Origin: Chamaecyparis obtusa
Taxonomy: Eukaryota > Streptophyta > Pinopsida > Cupressales > Cupressaceae
Assembly: GCA_027943335.1 (NCBI GenBank)
Contig: BSBK01002799.1
Location: 453,001 to 517,000, forward strand
DNA length: 64,000 bases
Direction of reading: 5' to 3'
Position 1 is the first letter of the stretch. The number at the start of each line of letters is the position of its first letter. The notes beneath the pieces were generated by a model. That model had not been told where the DNA came from. It did no database searches and saw nothing but the letters and a program-made list of their open reading frames with translations. This document shows positions 24,079 to 36,847 of the stretch, piece by piece. A program made the translations under genes and the position numbers.

Positions 24079-27000
24079 GTTTTTTGACTTTACTGCAGGT
24101 GTAGGGTTGAGAGTACATTGTAATTCTTCACCCAATTGGGAGGATGGATAGGCATGTCAAGGAGCCTATAGTATATACATGGGCAGAGCCTCTCACATAC
24201 CATCTTATAGATGATATAGATTACTAGAGAGAGAAATTGGATGGACTAAGGGATGGTATTACATAGAGGAGATATATGAAAATAGGATCATGGGATGAGG
24301 ATTAGAGGGAGATTCCATAAGCCATGACTCCCACATACATCACTAGGTACTAGGAGTATGTAGTTGAACAATATAGGGATGATTGGGAGGTGAGGCAGTT
24401 TGGGTTTACTCAGGGGCACCCAACCTAGAGCATTAGTATTAGGGGGTTATTTGAGAGAGGAGGTCATAGTTTGGGCCTCCATTAGATAGGTATGGATTGA
24501 TGGTAGAGTGGAGGGAATTATATTTTGTACACTAGGATTGGCAGAGGGAAGCAGATGTAGGAGTAATAGAAAAGTGAAGGGAATGGCTTATGGCTCCTTG
24601 GGTGGTGGGGAGGTTAGGTTTGTTGCCTCATCTAGAGAGGAAAAGGATTGCAATTGCAAGTGGAGGGAGAGTTGGATGGGTTAGAGGGAGAGATACTTTG
24701 ATATCATAGTAGATGATGGTAGTAGTGAGGGTAGTGGTAAGAGGTAGACCACCTCAGAGGTAGAGAGAAGATGATGGGGTTAGGGAGGAGGGGATGGGGA
24801 TGGGGATGGAGCTGTAGGAGGAGGGGATGGAAGGTTAGTAGGGATGGAGGGTTGATTGGTTGATTGTGATAGATGTATATGGAGGAGGTGGAGATGGGGG
24901 AGGGGATGGTGTACAAGTTCTAAGGGAACTACCCTAAAATTCACAAGTATCAAAAGAATCTCTTGCACCAGCACCAGGTCCAATGAGTGGGGAGGGATAT
25001 TCACCAGATCACAAGGGTGATTCTTTAGCTATGTAGTTTAGATCCTTATAGGTAGCCCATGCAACCACCAACCATTTTTTATAAGATACACATAGGGAGA
25101 AAGATTCTATTTAGGCCTAGAGAGATATTTTCAGATGGGAGAGAAAGATGCTATCACCTAAGAGCGCAATTAGGCATTCTTGGAGATACAAGATTTATAG
25201 GGACAAGCAGTGGAGAGGACATGAGAGAGGGATGATACCTAGGGAGAAAGAGATAGATTATAGGGAGAGTTGGTATAGGAATTATAGGAGGGGCTTGAGG
25301 TGGTAGATAAACCTTTCATCAAGAGAGGGACAACTATCATATGGAGAGGGTGAGGCTCCTTAGTGGGAAAGATAGGATGCTCCAAGAGATAGGGGCATTG
25401 AGGGTAGAGGTGGTAGTCGTAGGAGGAGGAAAAGGTGGATAGGGAAGATATTTTGAGATTGAGTGTGGAGATGTCAGAGTTGAGCCAGTAGGTGGGTTGG
25501 TATTGGGATATGTATCACACAACTATGCCATAGGATAGGTGAGAGTCTTACAAGTCAATGGGGGGATCTTTGATGATAGGTGCAAGGCTGAGAAAATATA
25601 TGGGGGGAGCATACATAGGAGTGGATCTTCTCATAGCACACAAGGTAAGACATGAAGCCACTGGTTAGGGTAGAGTCATAGTCATAGACAAGTAGTAGTG
25701 GGTTTGATACAGATGTAGGAGGCCGAGGGTTTAGATATAGGTACCTCAGGGAGATAGAATACAAGGAGTAGGAGGCCAGTTACAAGGCCTTATTTATAGG
25801 GTACAAGTATAGGTGTGCATAGAAACATAGAGAGATCCCATGCATGAATTATTTAGGTTCATATGACATTGAGCTCCGCTATACAAGATCCATCACAGGT
25901 TGCCCCACTTTAGGACCACACACATGACCCATAGAGCTAGCCCCCCATAGGGAGCTAGATGAGTCATGATATATTCTATTTTTGATGTGACATGATTCTT
26001 TTTGGGGCACATGACCCATGATTTTTTTATTAGATATATGTATATTATTCTTTGATGTACATTCAGGGACATTGAACTATATCATATTATTTCATTCTTT
26101 TCTTTTTAAGGGATAATATTTTGTGGGATTATATATATAATGCAAAGTTTAGGTGGGATTCATGTGTCATGTGTTCTTTGTTACTTTTCATATGAATTTT
26201 ATGGATGTATATGCATATATATGGACATGATGATGGACTGACACAATTGTGATGTAGGCTAATGCATGACTTATGATGTGGTACTAACATGTTGTTGATG
26301 CGGGATAGATGTCTATATGATGTATGTGCATAAGTGATGTTTATTAGATTTTCTTGATATATGAAATTATGCTTATGTGTATGTGATACAAAAATTGGAT
26401 GTAAAATGAGATGTAATGATTATGTAAAAAATAATTTTGATTATGGATGGATAAATTACAATCTAAACAATGATTTAAAAGATAATTAATGCAAAATGAA
26501 TCATTTAAATGATACTAAATTAATGAATACTTAAAGGTTAATGAATGAATGAAAAAATGAGCTTAATGAATAAACCTATTAGATGTAATGATAGATGACC
26601 ACTAAGAAACATAAATATAATAAAATGCACCCAATAAATGCATCTATTTAAGATATTAAATTATGAATACAACGCATGAGATGTACCTATAGATTGACAC
26701 TTATGTAATGAATTAATGCAACCTAAAATGATAGACTTAAGACAAAAAATGAAATCCTAAAATGTAATGAAGATAATGAATGAGATGCTATAATTAATGG
26801 AACTAATGAGATAATGCGCTAATCTAATTAATCAATTTAATGCAACCTAATAAAATGAGGATATGATACATAAAATTTGAAGATGGAAAATGAATTTAAT
26901 CAATGCAAACTAATAATGAATCATGAGAGGGAAATGCATTTAAATGATGTAACCTAAATATATGAAAAAGGCGTGTGGAGTGTGATGCAAAACATATACC

Positions 27001-28420
27001 TATGGTGAAAGGGCACATGAGTGGATGGGATGCAGATACGATGATTCCCATGGTTAGTGATATGATGATACAGTTATGCATGTAAATGGAATATATCAAG
27101 GCTCATCTAAACCCTTGCTACAAGGTGCCAACTAGGGTTAGGGGGATGAAAAAACATTTTCACAACCTTATTCATGATGATTATGGTTAGTGAAACTAGG
27201 GATTGAGGGATTTGTAAGTGAATGTGATTGATTATTTGTTAGGATTTGATGGGGGATTTCTTTTGAAGCTTGAGGATGAGGATTTCTGAAATAGGTCACA
27301 ACCATGTAGTTTGAGCACTTAGTTTGATATAGCAATACCAATGACTCTCAAAGGTTATAAATAACTCAAGGCCTAGTCAAAGATGTTGCATAGGACTGAC
27401 ACAAAAAACATGCAAGGATTTCCCTAGCATCACACATGAGCCCAAAAATATTAAAGGTGGGATTGATTCTAGAGAATCCACAAACAAATAATATTTCCCA
27501 AGTGCAACATGTAACCACAAATGATTACACTTTGAAAATGAAAGAGTCATGTCTAACTAACTCATAGGCACAAAAGAAATCAAGACCATGCTCTAGGTGT
27601 CTCCATTTGTATTGTATTATGATATAAAGGATTATAGCAACTTTGAGGAGTAGAGAAACTAAGAAACTCAAAAAAGAAAATCAAGAACCAAAAAATCAAT
27701 GCAAGACTAAAATGAATAGCCAAAAGATGTCATTTTCCAAGAGGGATTGACTAACTGAAAGATGCTTTGATGAGGTTTGACATGAGGAAAGATGTATCCT
27801 GCAAGGACCTGTTGATGGGGTAGACTAAAAATTTGTATCAAATGAAAAAGATTTATCAATGACAACCAGACAATTAGGAATCTCTTCAAAAGAACATGTT
27901 GGAGTATGGGACTAGAGGAGCAAAGAATAATGATCACTTGTTGCAGGATGAATGACCTAGAATAAAGGTATGTATAATGAGACTGAACAAAGAGATGGAA
28001 TAAAACTATGATACAATTGAATGGCCAATATATACAATAATATGTAAAAATATTAGGAATTAGGCTAGTAATACAATTCTCAATGTGTGCTTGCGATAAT
28101 AGAAGACCCAGGGAATATGGGTTTGTGTGGGAAATTTTGTAGTGGGGTTTGGTGGGTCAATTGACATGAGTGGAAGTGAAGGAGACAAGATTTTGATAGA
28201 TAATGATATGTGAAACTATGTGTGATACCCTTTGCTATGTTTTCATCACACATACTTATCTAAGGTATCTGTTTACCAAGTTTTCACCATTGGAGGATTA
28301 TTTATCTTCACTCAATTTTTTGGTATTGTCAAGGTGCTTGTTTGTCATGTTTTCACCATGATAATGATTTTTTTAGGACTTATATTTTTTTATATGATTT
28401 TTTTAGATTAGTGGGGTACA
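24079..28420. other. Noncoding interior of element H
   Basis: 24079-25800 is G-rich on the plus strand and probably the decayed continuation of the PMD-like gene. 25800-28420 is AT-rich with degenerate short repeats: AATGAATGAAT-type runs and AATGCAACCTAA units near 26450-26850. A TTTGYYATGTTTTCAYCA motif occurs at 28231 and 28341, with a looser copy near 28272. I see no gene. Confidence 0.45.
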
Positions 28421-29700
28421 CTACATGACTGAGTCATAGAACTTCTTGAGATGAATGATGCTGATGGGATCATTCAGATGTTCTCCTTCTAGTGTAGATA
28501 ATTGATATTCTCCTAAGCTAAAACATGTCATAATAGCATAAGGGCCCAATCAAGTGACCTCAAAATTTCCTTTCTTTTCTCTTTTTTCTTGTACCTTTTA
28601 GTTCTAGTATAAAACCACATGATTGTATGTTTTTTGCCTCCTCTCATAGAGAAAGTCTAGTTGTGTGAGGTGTCATACATGGTATTCTTCATTAGTGACC
28701 AAGTTTTTTAGAGATATGTATAGTGATGGTAACTTGAATTTAATTGGTAAGATGACTTCTACACTATATACAAGGGAGTATGTGATGGTGCTTGTGGGAG
28801 TGCTCTATAAAGTACAATAGGAAGAAAGGGTGGGGTTGATTTTGAGGTGCTAGTCATGACTAGAATCAAAGATAACCTTTTAAAGGATTTCTGGAATGGT
28901 TTTATTGGTTTTCTCATGTTGGTCATTCCCTTGGGGAAAATATGGACTAGAGAAGTAGTGGTGGATATGGAAATGGTCACACAGATCCTTCATATGATTA
29001 TTCTCAAATGGTGTTATGTGGTCTATGAATATGGTAGAGGGGATACCAAAATGATAGATGATGTGGTAGAGGATGAACTTGGAGATTTGGACACCTATAG
29101 TGAGATTGAATGGAATTGCTTCTACCCACTTTGTAAAGTGCTAAGTAGTAGTTATGATATACTTGTGTCCATCTAAGGAGAGGGGAGTTATCTTACCAAA
29201 AAGGTTAAATCCCCAACATGAGAAATGCCATGGAGGTGCAATAGGATGGAGATCTTGTGCTAGAGCATGAATTAGGTTTGCATGTTTCTGACAAGGTAGG
29301 CATTTCTTCACAAATTGACATGCATCATGCTCCATGGTAGGCTAGTAGTATCTTTCTCTAAGAAGTTTCTTTTCTAAGACCATAAAAATCATGTGGGTAC
29401 CACAGACTCAAATGTGAACCTCATGTAATGCTTAGGAGGCCTTGTTTGAGTCTAAATATCTAGAGAGGACATTGTGATAACCTCGATAACATAGGGTAAT
29501 CTCTACAAGGGTGTAGCGGGAAGCTCTATGAATAAGGTTCTAGCACTGGGTGTTTGTGAGGTGGGGGATATGATACCATTTTTTAGATAAGCATGAATCT
29601 CATGGTACTATGGGGACTAGGGACCAACCAAGATGCATACTATTTTAGAGCCAATGTTCTCATAAGCTGGTGTATGGAGCTACTCAATGAATAATTAATA
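28421..29700 (-). pseudogene. Element H integrase remnant
   Basis: Minus-strand integrase with several stops and shifts. The zinc-binding part shows CGTHMIF and CQFVKKCLPCQKHAN. The core shows WGFNLFGKITP, where the first catalytic Asp is Asn. SLDGHKYIITTT then YFTKWVEAIP follow at the usual distance. Later come PYFPQGNDQHEKTNKT, TYSLVYSVEVILPI, and the C-terminal GPYAIMTCFSLGEYQLS, ending HLKKFYDSVM and stop at 28421. The DLHPIAPPW segment resembles plant Tat/Athila integrases. It is clearly a different and older element than A and B. Confidence 0.75.
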
Positions 29701-30235
29701 TTGTGTTGCATCTTGTGGTATCTCAAGGAGTGATTGGGGGAGTCTTTGAGTCCAACTATTTTGTCATCTATCCTTCACTATTTCACTTCATTGACCTTCC
29801 AAGGATTTCTCACATTCACCCACACACATTAGAGATTTGTCTCTCCTTACATACTTCAAAGACTCAGACCCATCAACTTATATGCTAAAACTTCTAGGCA
29901 TCACACTTAAAGTTACTAACTAGCTTCATCACCATAACTAGCCCTATCCATGTGAGTACTGACAAGAGGCTTAGGGATTCAATTCAACATGTTATCTAAG
30001 GCTTATTCTTTCATTTTGAAATCTCAATACAAAGGTCTCTTATTGATTTCTTTTTTATCCCTATTTTTAGGCCTTGTAGCCTTTTAGGCCTAATTAGGTC
30101 TCTAGGACCTAGGGCTTCCTCAAACTGATAATTTCATCACACAAAACCCCAAAATCTTCATGGATCATTTTTATGACCACTTAGGCCTTGGATATTTAGT
30201 GGGTTATAGTCTCTTACAATGCTCATACACCCTTG
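29701..30235. other. Region without a recognisable gene, upstream of element E
   Basis: No family recognised. It is T-rich with short open frames. It may be interior sequence of element H or a separate insertion. It ends with CCTTG (30231-30235), the expected left copy of the target duplication of element E; the right copy is outside the window. Confidence 0.4.
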
Positions 30236-31413
30236 TGTTGGAGATTTTCCAGCAAGCCAGTACTGACTGCATGTTTGTCACTGATGACAACATATGGTAA
30301 GTAGCATGTGTGGAAGACTTATGCAATAAGATTTTAGTATATGTAGTAGGGAGATGTTATCAACATGATATCATGGGTGCAGAGGTCAATTATTAGTGTA
30401 GATAGTTATATAGTAGCTTATGTCAGCAGTTTTCCTAACAGAGTTACAAGCAATCATCTATGTGTGATTGTTTGTACATTTATCATGGAGCCTTGCACAT
30501 TTGAATATGTGATGGAGACATGTTAGTGATGTTACATTCATAGAAAAAGAGTTTGATAATCAATAAAAGTGAAGTTATGCAGTCACTATTCACCAATTGT
30601 AGTTTCCTGTATTAATCCAGAAGAGCCAACAAAGATTTTGTTGGTGCATGAGTTGCACCTATAATTATAGTATGTGCCCTTGCATTAGTCCTTGAAGAAG
30701 AGTTAGTAATGTTTTGTTAAGAGTGCATGTTGTAATTCAGCTTGAGGAGAAAGATCCAGTTGTTTTAGTAGAGTCAATAGTGTGTAGCGTGCGTCTATAA
30801 TTATCTTATTAGACAGGTCCCAGAATGTGTTACGTGCTTAATAGAGCTAACTAAATTATTGTTGGAGTATGTTATGATTTATCTATTATGATTTCAAGGT
30901 GTTTTTAATTATTTCATTTAGAGGAAAAGATATTTATAGGCAATCATTTGTGATTGATGGAGTATGGTTCAAAGTTGATTGTGAAGAGCAAAGCAAAGTG
31001 TGAAAAGTGTTGAGCCATCAGTTGAAGGTTGTAGCCTTCACCCCTTTGAGCAATGTGCCCTCAGACAGTGCATCCTCACCCCTAATAGGGTTAATTGTAA
31101 AAGACTCCTAACAGGGTCTGACCCTTGACCAGGTCTACTGTACTAAATATATTGTAAACCAACTCCTAACAGGGTTAAGGATCTTCTAACAAGGATCATA
31201 ATACACTAGTACAAAATATTAGTGGGTGTCAATTCCCACCAATTTTTTTACCTATTTAGGTTTCCCTATAACCAAAATATTGGTGTTGTGTTCAAGTGTT
31301 CTTTCATTATGTTTATGCTCATGTTTAATTATACTTAATTGGATAAAGAATTGAAACTTGTAGATAATTGATTCACCCCCCCTCTTAGTTATCTCTTGGT
31401 ACTATTCCTAAAA
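30236..31413 (+). repeat. Left (5') LTR of element E
   Basis: Begins TGTTGGAGATTTTCCAG and ends CTAAAA, where relatives end CTAACA, just before the PBS. It aligns with 51311-52104 and, in reverse orientation, with 59161-60466. Its last third carries two copies of CTCCTAACAGGGT (31105 and 31163), a related CCTAATAGGG copy at 31081, and TTCTAACAAGG. A run of C (about 31375) follows near the end. Confidence 0.9.
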
Positions 31414-31415
31414 AT

Positions 31416-31428
31416 TGGTATTAGAGAC
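31416..31428 (+). other. Primer-binding site of element E
   Basis: TGGTATTAGAGAC lies three bases after the LTR and matches the usual initiator tRNA-Met PBS (TGGTATCAGAGC) with a C-to-T change. Confidence 0.8.
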
Positions 31429-31470
31429 AAATACCCTAGAGAGAAACTTTAACAGATTGAGGTTGATCAG

Positions 31471-32470
31471 ATGGAATTATTTAGAAAAGACAGTCCTAAG
31501 TTTGATGGAGAGAATTATCTTAATTGGAAAAACAAGATGATGACACATTTGTAGTGCATTTCTTTTAAAGTTTTTGAAGTGGCTATCAAAGAAGTTTAGA
31601 TCCCTTCCCTAATAGATCTTGAAAAAGAAGATTCTACTAGTAAGTAGAAGGATTTATTCCATCAGAATGCAATTTCCAAATAAGCTCTTATCAGCACTCT
31701 TTCTGATAGTGAGTTCTCAGAGATAAATAAGGTAGACACAGCCTACAAAATATGGAAACACCTAGAAGACATGTTTGAAGGAGATAAACAAGAAAAGGAT
31801 GCATGTAGAAAAACATGGAAGAAAAGATACAATGCATTAGAGATTCTCCCTAATGAAATAATCAGAGCTTACAATCAAAAGATCAATGAAGTAATTGCTG
31901 GAATCAAGAATAATGGCGGAGAGATCTCAGGGGAAGACATTATGGACAAATTGATGACTACTCTCACCCCATAATATGAAAACAAGATCAAAATCCTTGA
32001 TGGGACCATGCAACTCACATCAAATTTCAAGAGAGAGACCTTGATCAATGAAATCTCAACTTTTGAGATTTCAAGATTAAAGACAGAACCTAAAAGTGAG
32101 ACAACCTTCAAAGCAACAGTCCATGGTAAGTAATCTACAAACACTTTTGGTAATTTTGACAATGATGATGAAGAGAAAACACTAGATGATTTCATTGATA
32201 TGATTGCTAAAGAGAAAAGAAAGGAAAAGGAAAATATGAAGGACAATTTCCATTTAAATGCTTTTCATGTAATAAGATCGATCATTTTTCATCTAAGTGT
32301 CCTACAAGAGCTACAAAGTTCAAAAATGACTACAAACCTAAATGCTCTAAAGAATGTTACTATTTTGAAGATGGAGTTTCAGATGATTATTCAACTGAAG
32401 AAGAAATTGGATTCATTGTTATTATAGAGAAAATAAATAATAAGATAGATCATGACGATGAAAAAAGGGA
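31471..32470 (+). pseudogene. Element E Gag (broken)
   Basis: Copia Gag with a UBN2-type capsid region. The start MELFRKDSPKFDGENYLNW at 31471 is followed by AYKIWKHLEDMFEGD, then RAYNQKINEVIAGI and the KLMTTLTP block. A canonical CCHC zinc knuckle (CFSCNKIDHFSSKC, 32259-32300) binds RNA. In-frame stops occur at least six times before the knuckle; several replace an expected Gln (CAG to TAG). Confidence 0.85.
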
Positions 32471-32489
32471 ACAAGAGCTAGCATTAATT

Positions 32490-32760
32490 TCACAAGATGA
32501 TATAAGGATAGACTGGATTATATATAGTGGTTGTTCACATCACATGATAGGTGCTAAAGACAAATTTGTTCATCTGGACTAATATAATGGTGGCATGCTT
32601 AGATTTGGAGATAACACTCCTAAACCTATCATTAGTAGATGAGCTATCATATTGGATGGAAAGAACAATACTGATGATGTTCTCTATGTAGATGGTTTGA
32701 AACATAACCTTCTTAGTGTTGGATAGTTACTTGAAAAAGGTTATCAGTTGGAGTTCAAAG
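32490..32760 (+). pseudogene. Element E protease (broken)
   Basis: The active-site block reads IIYSGCSHHMIG; element F has IDSGCSHHMTG at the same place. The catalytic Asp of E is therefore Tyr, and this enzyme cannot work. GKNNTDDVLYVDGLKHN follows, ending in stops at the junction to integrase (VG-stop-LLEKGYQ). Confidence 0.8.
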
Positions 32761-33770
32761 ACAACAAAAGCATCATTAACAAAAAATATGGTGTTATGAT
32801 TGCATCAGGCTCAAAGACTAAAGGTAATGTTTTCCAGCTCAATTCAGAAGCAAGCTATTTTGTTGCTAAAATTGATGACGGTTGGTTGTGGCATAAAAGA
32901 CTATGTCATATCAATTTTGATAACATAGTAAAGATAAGCAATGTAAAGGTAGTAAGAGATCTACCTAGCATAGCAAATCTAGTTGACACTATATGCAGGG
33001 AATGTGATGGGAAATCACATGAGAAACTCATTTAGGAGCAAGCACAATTCAATAGAAAACAAGTTGGATCTGATTCATACAGACCTATGTGGTCCAACTC
33101 AAACAAGATCATAATATGGTGAAAGGTACTTCATTTTTTTTTTATGACTATACTAGAATGATGTGGGTTGCATTCTTAAAAGATAAGTTAGAAGCATTTT
33201 AGAAGTTCAAAATATTTAAAGCTAAGGTTGAGAATGAATTTGGATTAAAGATAAAATGTTTAAGATCAGATAGAGGAGGAGAATTCACCTCTGACAGATT
33301 CTATGAGTACTATTAAAAACATGGCATAAAGAGATAGTTGAGTGCACCTAGAACCCCTCAGTAGAATGTGATTGTAGAAAGAAGGAATAGGATCATCCTT
33401 GATATAGCACGCACCATCATGATTGATGGAAAGGTTGCACACACCTATTGGGGAGATGTAGTCAATACAGTAGTCTATACCATCAATAAAATACAATTGA
33501 GGCCTGGTGTGGACAAAACACCTTATGAGTATTGTTTGGTAATGTTCCCACAGTGAAGTACTTTAGAATCTTTGGAAGCAAGTGCTACATCAAGAGGGAT
33601 GAAGCAATAGGCAAGTTTGATGTAAGAAGTGATGAAGGTATTTTTCTTGGTTAGTCTACTAAAATCAAAGCTTATAGATGTTACAATTTAAGGCTAAAGA
33701 AGATCATTGAAAGTGATCATGTTAAGATTGATGAAAATTTCATGGTTCAAGAAAGATATCTTGATCACTC
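32760..33770 (+). pseudogene. Element E integrase (broken)
   Basis: Copia integrase. The zinc motif shows LWHKRLCHINFDN and ICREC. The core shows LIHTDLCGPTQ (first Asp), LRSDRGGEF (second Asp) and the VERRNRI block with the Glu. Stops are frequent: EAF-stop-KFK, YY-stop-KH, TPQ-stop-N. A one-base shift lies near 33008 (CRECDGKSHE against CRECVMGNH in F). Another break lies near 33540. Confidence 0.85.
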
Positions 33771-34049
33771 ACCTATGATTGAAGAAGAACCCAGACCTTC
33801 CACTAGTGAGACAGTTGTTGAAGAGATGTTTGATAGTATTGATGTATTGTTCAATGACCCTGAAACAAGTGAAGAAGAAACTACAAAGGCAAATGAGACA
33901 TCACCTAAATTTCCAAATTTTACTTCTAGGTATCATTCTAAGGATGAAATCATTGGAGATCAGAGTAGAAAAGTCACAAAAAGATCAAAAGAAAAGAAAT
34001 TAGCAAGCAATGAGGCAATATGTTTACTATCTCAGATTGAACCTTTAAG

Positions 34050-35530
34050 TGTTGAAGATGCATGTAATGATTCTGATTGGCATGATGCTATAAAAGAAGA
34101 ACTTGATCAGATCATTAAGAATGATACTTGGGAATTGGTCCCTAGACCTAGTGATAAGAATGTGATTGGAACAAAATGGATATTCAGAAATAAGATGAAT
34201 GAAGATGGCATAATAGTAAGGAACAAAGAAAGGTTAGTTTGTAAAGGATATGAACAAACAGAAGGCATTGATTATTCAGACACATTTGCACCTGTGAGAA
34301 GATTAGAAGCTATTAAGTTATTCTTATCCTATGCAATAGTCAAAAACTTCAAAGTTTATCAGATGGATGTTAAGTTAGAATTCTTGAATGGAGAACTAAA
34401 AGAAGAAGTATACATTGAGTAGCTAGAAGGATTCACTCTATCAGACAAAATTGATATGGTATGCAGATTGAAGAAATCCCTCTATGGACTTAAGCAATCC
34501 CCTAGAGCATGGTATGAGAGACTTGGTGGATATCTCACTAAAATTAGACTCAAGAAAGGAGAAGCAGATTGTAATCTATTCATAAGAGAAACATCTGAAG
34601 GACTACTATTGGTAGCTATATTTGTTGATGACATTATCTTTGGAGGCAATGACAAACTTAGTGTTGAATTTTCTAAGGAGATGCAGAGTAAATTTGAGAT
34701 GAGCAAGATAGGACCTATAAAATAATTTTTAGGACTAAATGTGCATTAGACAAAGAAAGGCATATTCATTAATCAATCAAAATATGTAAAAGAAATATTA
34801 AAAAAATTCAAGATGGATGATTGCAAGCTAGTAGGTACACCTATGATAACTGGATGCAAGCTTACAAAAGAAGATGATTCACCAGCAGTTGATACAACAT
34901 TGTACAAGTCTATGATTGGTAAACTTGTATATCTTACTCAGACCAAACCTGATATTTCCAATGTAGTCAGCATTGTTGGAATATTTGTAGAAGAGCCTAA
35001 ACAAAGTCACCTCATGGCAGTATAAAGAATATTTAGATATTTGCAGAGCACTATAGATTATTGTCTATGGTATCCTAATTCAAAAAATGTTGAGCTTCAT
35101 GTGTATACTGATGCTAATTGGGTAAGATGCATTGATGATAGAAAGAGTACATTATGAGGAGCAGTGTTTCTTGGTGATAGACTTGTCACTTGGACAAGCA
35201 AGAAGCAAAATTATATCTCCCAGTCAACAGTAGAAGTAGAGTATGTTGCAGCAGCCTTGAATTATTCTACAATTGTTTGGATCAAGAAAATGGTAAATGA
35301 TTTTGGAATTCAGATTGATTATCCTATTGTTATTCATTGTGATAACACTAGCACTATCAATATGTCAAAGAACCCTGTAATGCATGCAAAAACAAAACAC
35401 ATTGAGATCAAGTATCATTTCCTAAGAGAGAAAGTAGATGAAAAAGAAGTTAAGTTGGACTATGTGAGTACTAAAGATTAGTTAGCAGACATATTAACAA
35501 AGCCATTTCCAAAGGATACTTTTAAGTATC
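34050..35530 (+). pseudogene. Element E reverse transcriptase and RNase H (broken)
   Basis: RT blocks: [66 protein letters not shown], and FVDDIIFGGND with the catalytic DD intact. RNase H follows with QSTVEVEYVAAA and IHCDNTSTINMSKNP, ending in LADILTKPFPKDTF at about 35520. Stops: after YIE (34421), IK-stop-FLG, VH-stop-TKKG, AV-stop-RIF, STL-stop-GAV and TKD-stop-LAD. The ATG frame from 33742 is the linker between integrase and RT. Confidence 0.88.
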
Positions 35531-36847
35531 TCAGGGAGAAGTTGGGAGTAATTCCCTTCCTTGATTCTTCTTAAAAGAAAGAAGAAAAGACATCAGTCCT
35601 CAGGGACTGATGGAAGGTTGACACTCTACCTTAGGAGTAGTAGCAGTGCTTAAAATGAATGACACCTGTTGGTTCCTAGATAGGATTTTACACTCCATGA
35701 GATACCAATATGCTTATGACTAATGTTAAGGAGTGGTTAATTCCAAATATGGGAAATCTATATGCAACTGGACCAACTATAGGGACAATACTACCCTCTT
35801 CACTTCTGGCTCTGCAAAACCAAGGTGGGTACACCTAATCCAATAGATTTAACTTTGTTCTTTATTCAATATTGGATCTTACAATAGATGATAGTGAGAA
35901 AGTACTAAATAACAACATATTATTCATTGAGTCTCCATCACTAGGTAGAACAACATATAAAGTAAATAAATGTAAAAGACTGTTATTCAAATGTTTTGTT
36001 GATTACAATGATTTCAATCATTCCTTATAAAATAGAGATAGGTCCATATAGGTTAGTGCCTTATCTATTGGGCAATAGAGTCACCAGAAAATAAGATGAA
36101 TACAAAAATGTTTGAAGAAGATATAGTCTCTAAACATAAATAAAAATACCTCAACTCTTTCCTACTTATAAGAATCCTTCATGTAAATCTAATAAACATA
36201 TATCCCACTCTGAGCAATATTTAATCCAATCCTAGATCAGAACTCAGGGCAAAGATACATACACATAAATCTCTAAAAGAATTATAGATTCATAGAATGA
36301 ACATAAAGGAGAGACAAAGATTTGAGATTTGTATTAAGTATAACCTTTCACCATTTGCATACAATATATCCAGAACAAGAAGCTTGCAAGACAATAACAA
36401 CAACCTATACTTCTCTATTTCTTTGATAAGAAAATGATATAAAATATTACAATCTCTGACTAAGGGCTAGGGTTCTAGAATTTCTATCTTTTTGACTCCT
36501 AAACTCTCAATGCCTAGAATGATGATTGAAAATCCTTTATATACAAGGAAATGCAACAAGCTACCGATCATTCTAGGGTTTGCAAAAATCTTAACTCTAA
36601 AAAGTATACAACAACCCAAAAGGGTTTACAATAAATACACTTGATTGAGCAGGTGAGATATCTGTAGATGAGCCACCCTACTTTATGCCTTTAATGTTGT
36701 CTTCAGCTTCCTTTAACAAATTTGATCTACAACATCTTGTTGTCCATACTGCAATGAATGTCTTCCTATATCTCAACCACCTTTACTGCTCAAAAGTAAC
36801 TACTTGCTTGTTTTAAGAGGTTGGTGGACTTTCTCTGCATTAGGTAT

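Larger units (their letters stand above)
21225..30235 (-). mobile_element. Element H: decayed Ty3/gypsy retrotransposon, 3' part
   Basis: A minus-strand element recognised by three parts in the right order: the integrase (28421-29700), a long region with an antisense reading frame, and a polypurine tract next to an LTR (PPT 22484-22499, LTR up to 22483). The pol part upstream of integrase is not visible before the insertion of element E at 30236, and 29701-30235 has no recognisable coding. The left edge (about 21225) is approximate because no partner LTR is in the window to define it. Confidence 0.65.

Noticed and set aside
24704..25004. Proline-rich minus-strand open frames resembling extensin or PRP proteins
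   Set aside because: They are the reverse complement of a G-rich tract (GGGGATGGGGATGG type) that forms the tail of the plus-strand PMD-like gene. The Pro pattern is a base-composition effect.
26450..26850. Possible tandem repeat or small array of AATGCAACCTAA-type units
   Set aside because: Units are degenerate, with no constant period and no spacer structure. It is not a CRISPR array (and this is plant DNA), and it is too weak to call a satellite.
33779..34003. Lys-rich plus frame inside element E
   Set aside because: Out-of-frame shadow of the integrase-RT linker (33742-34422).
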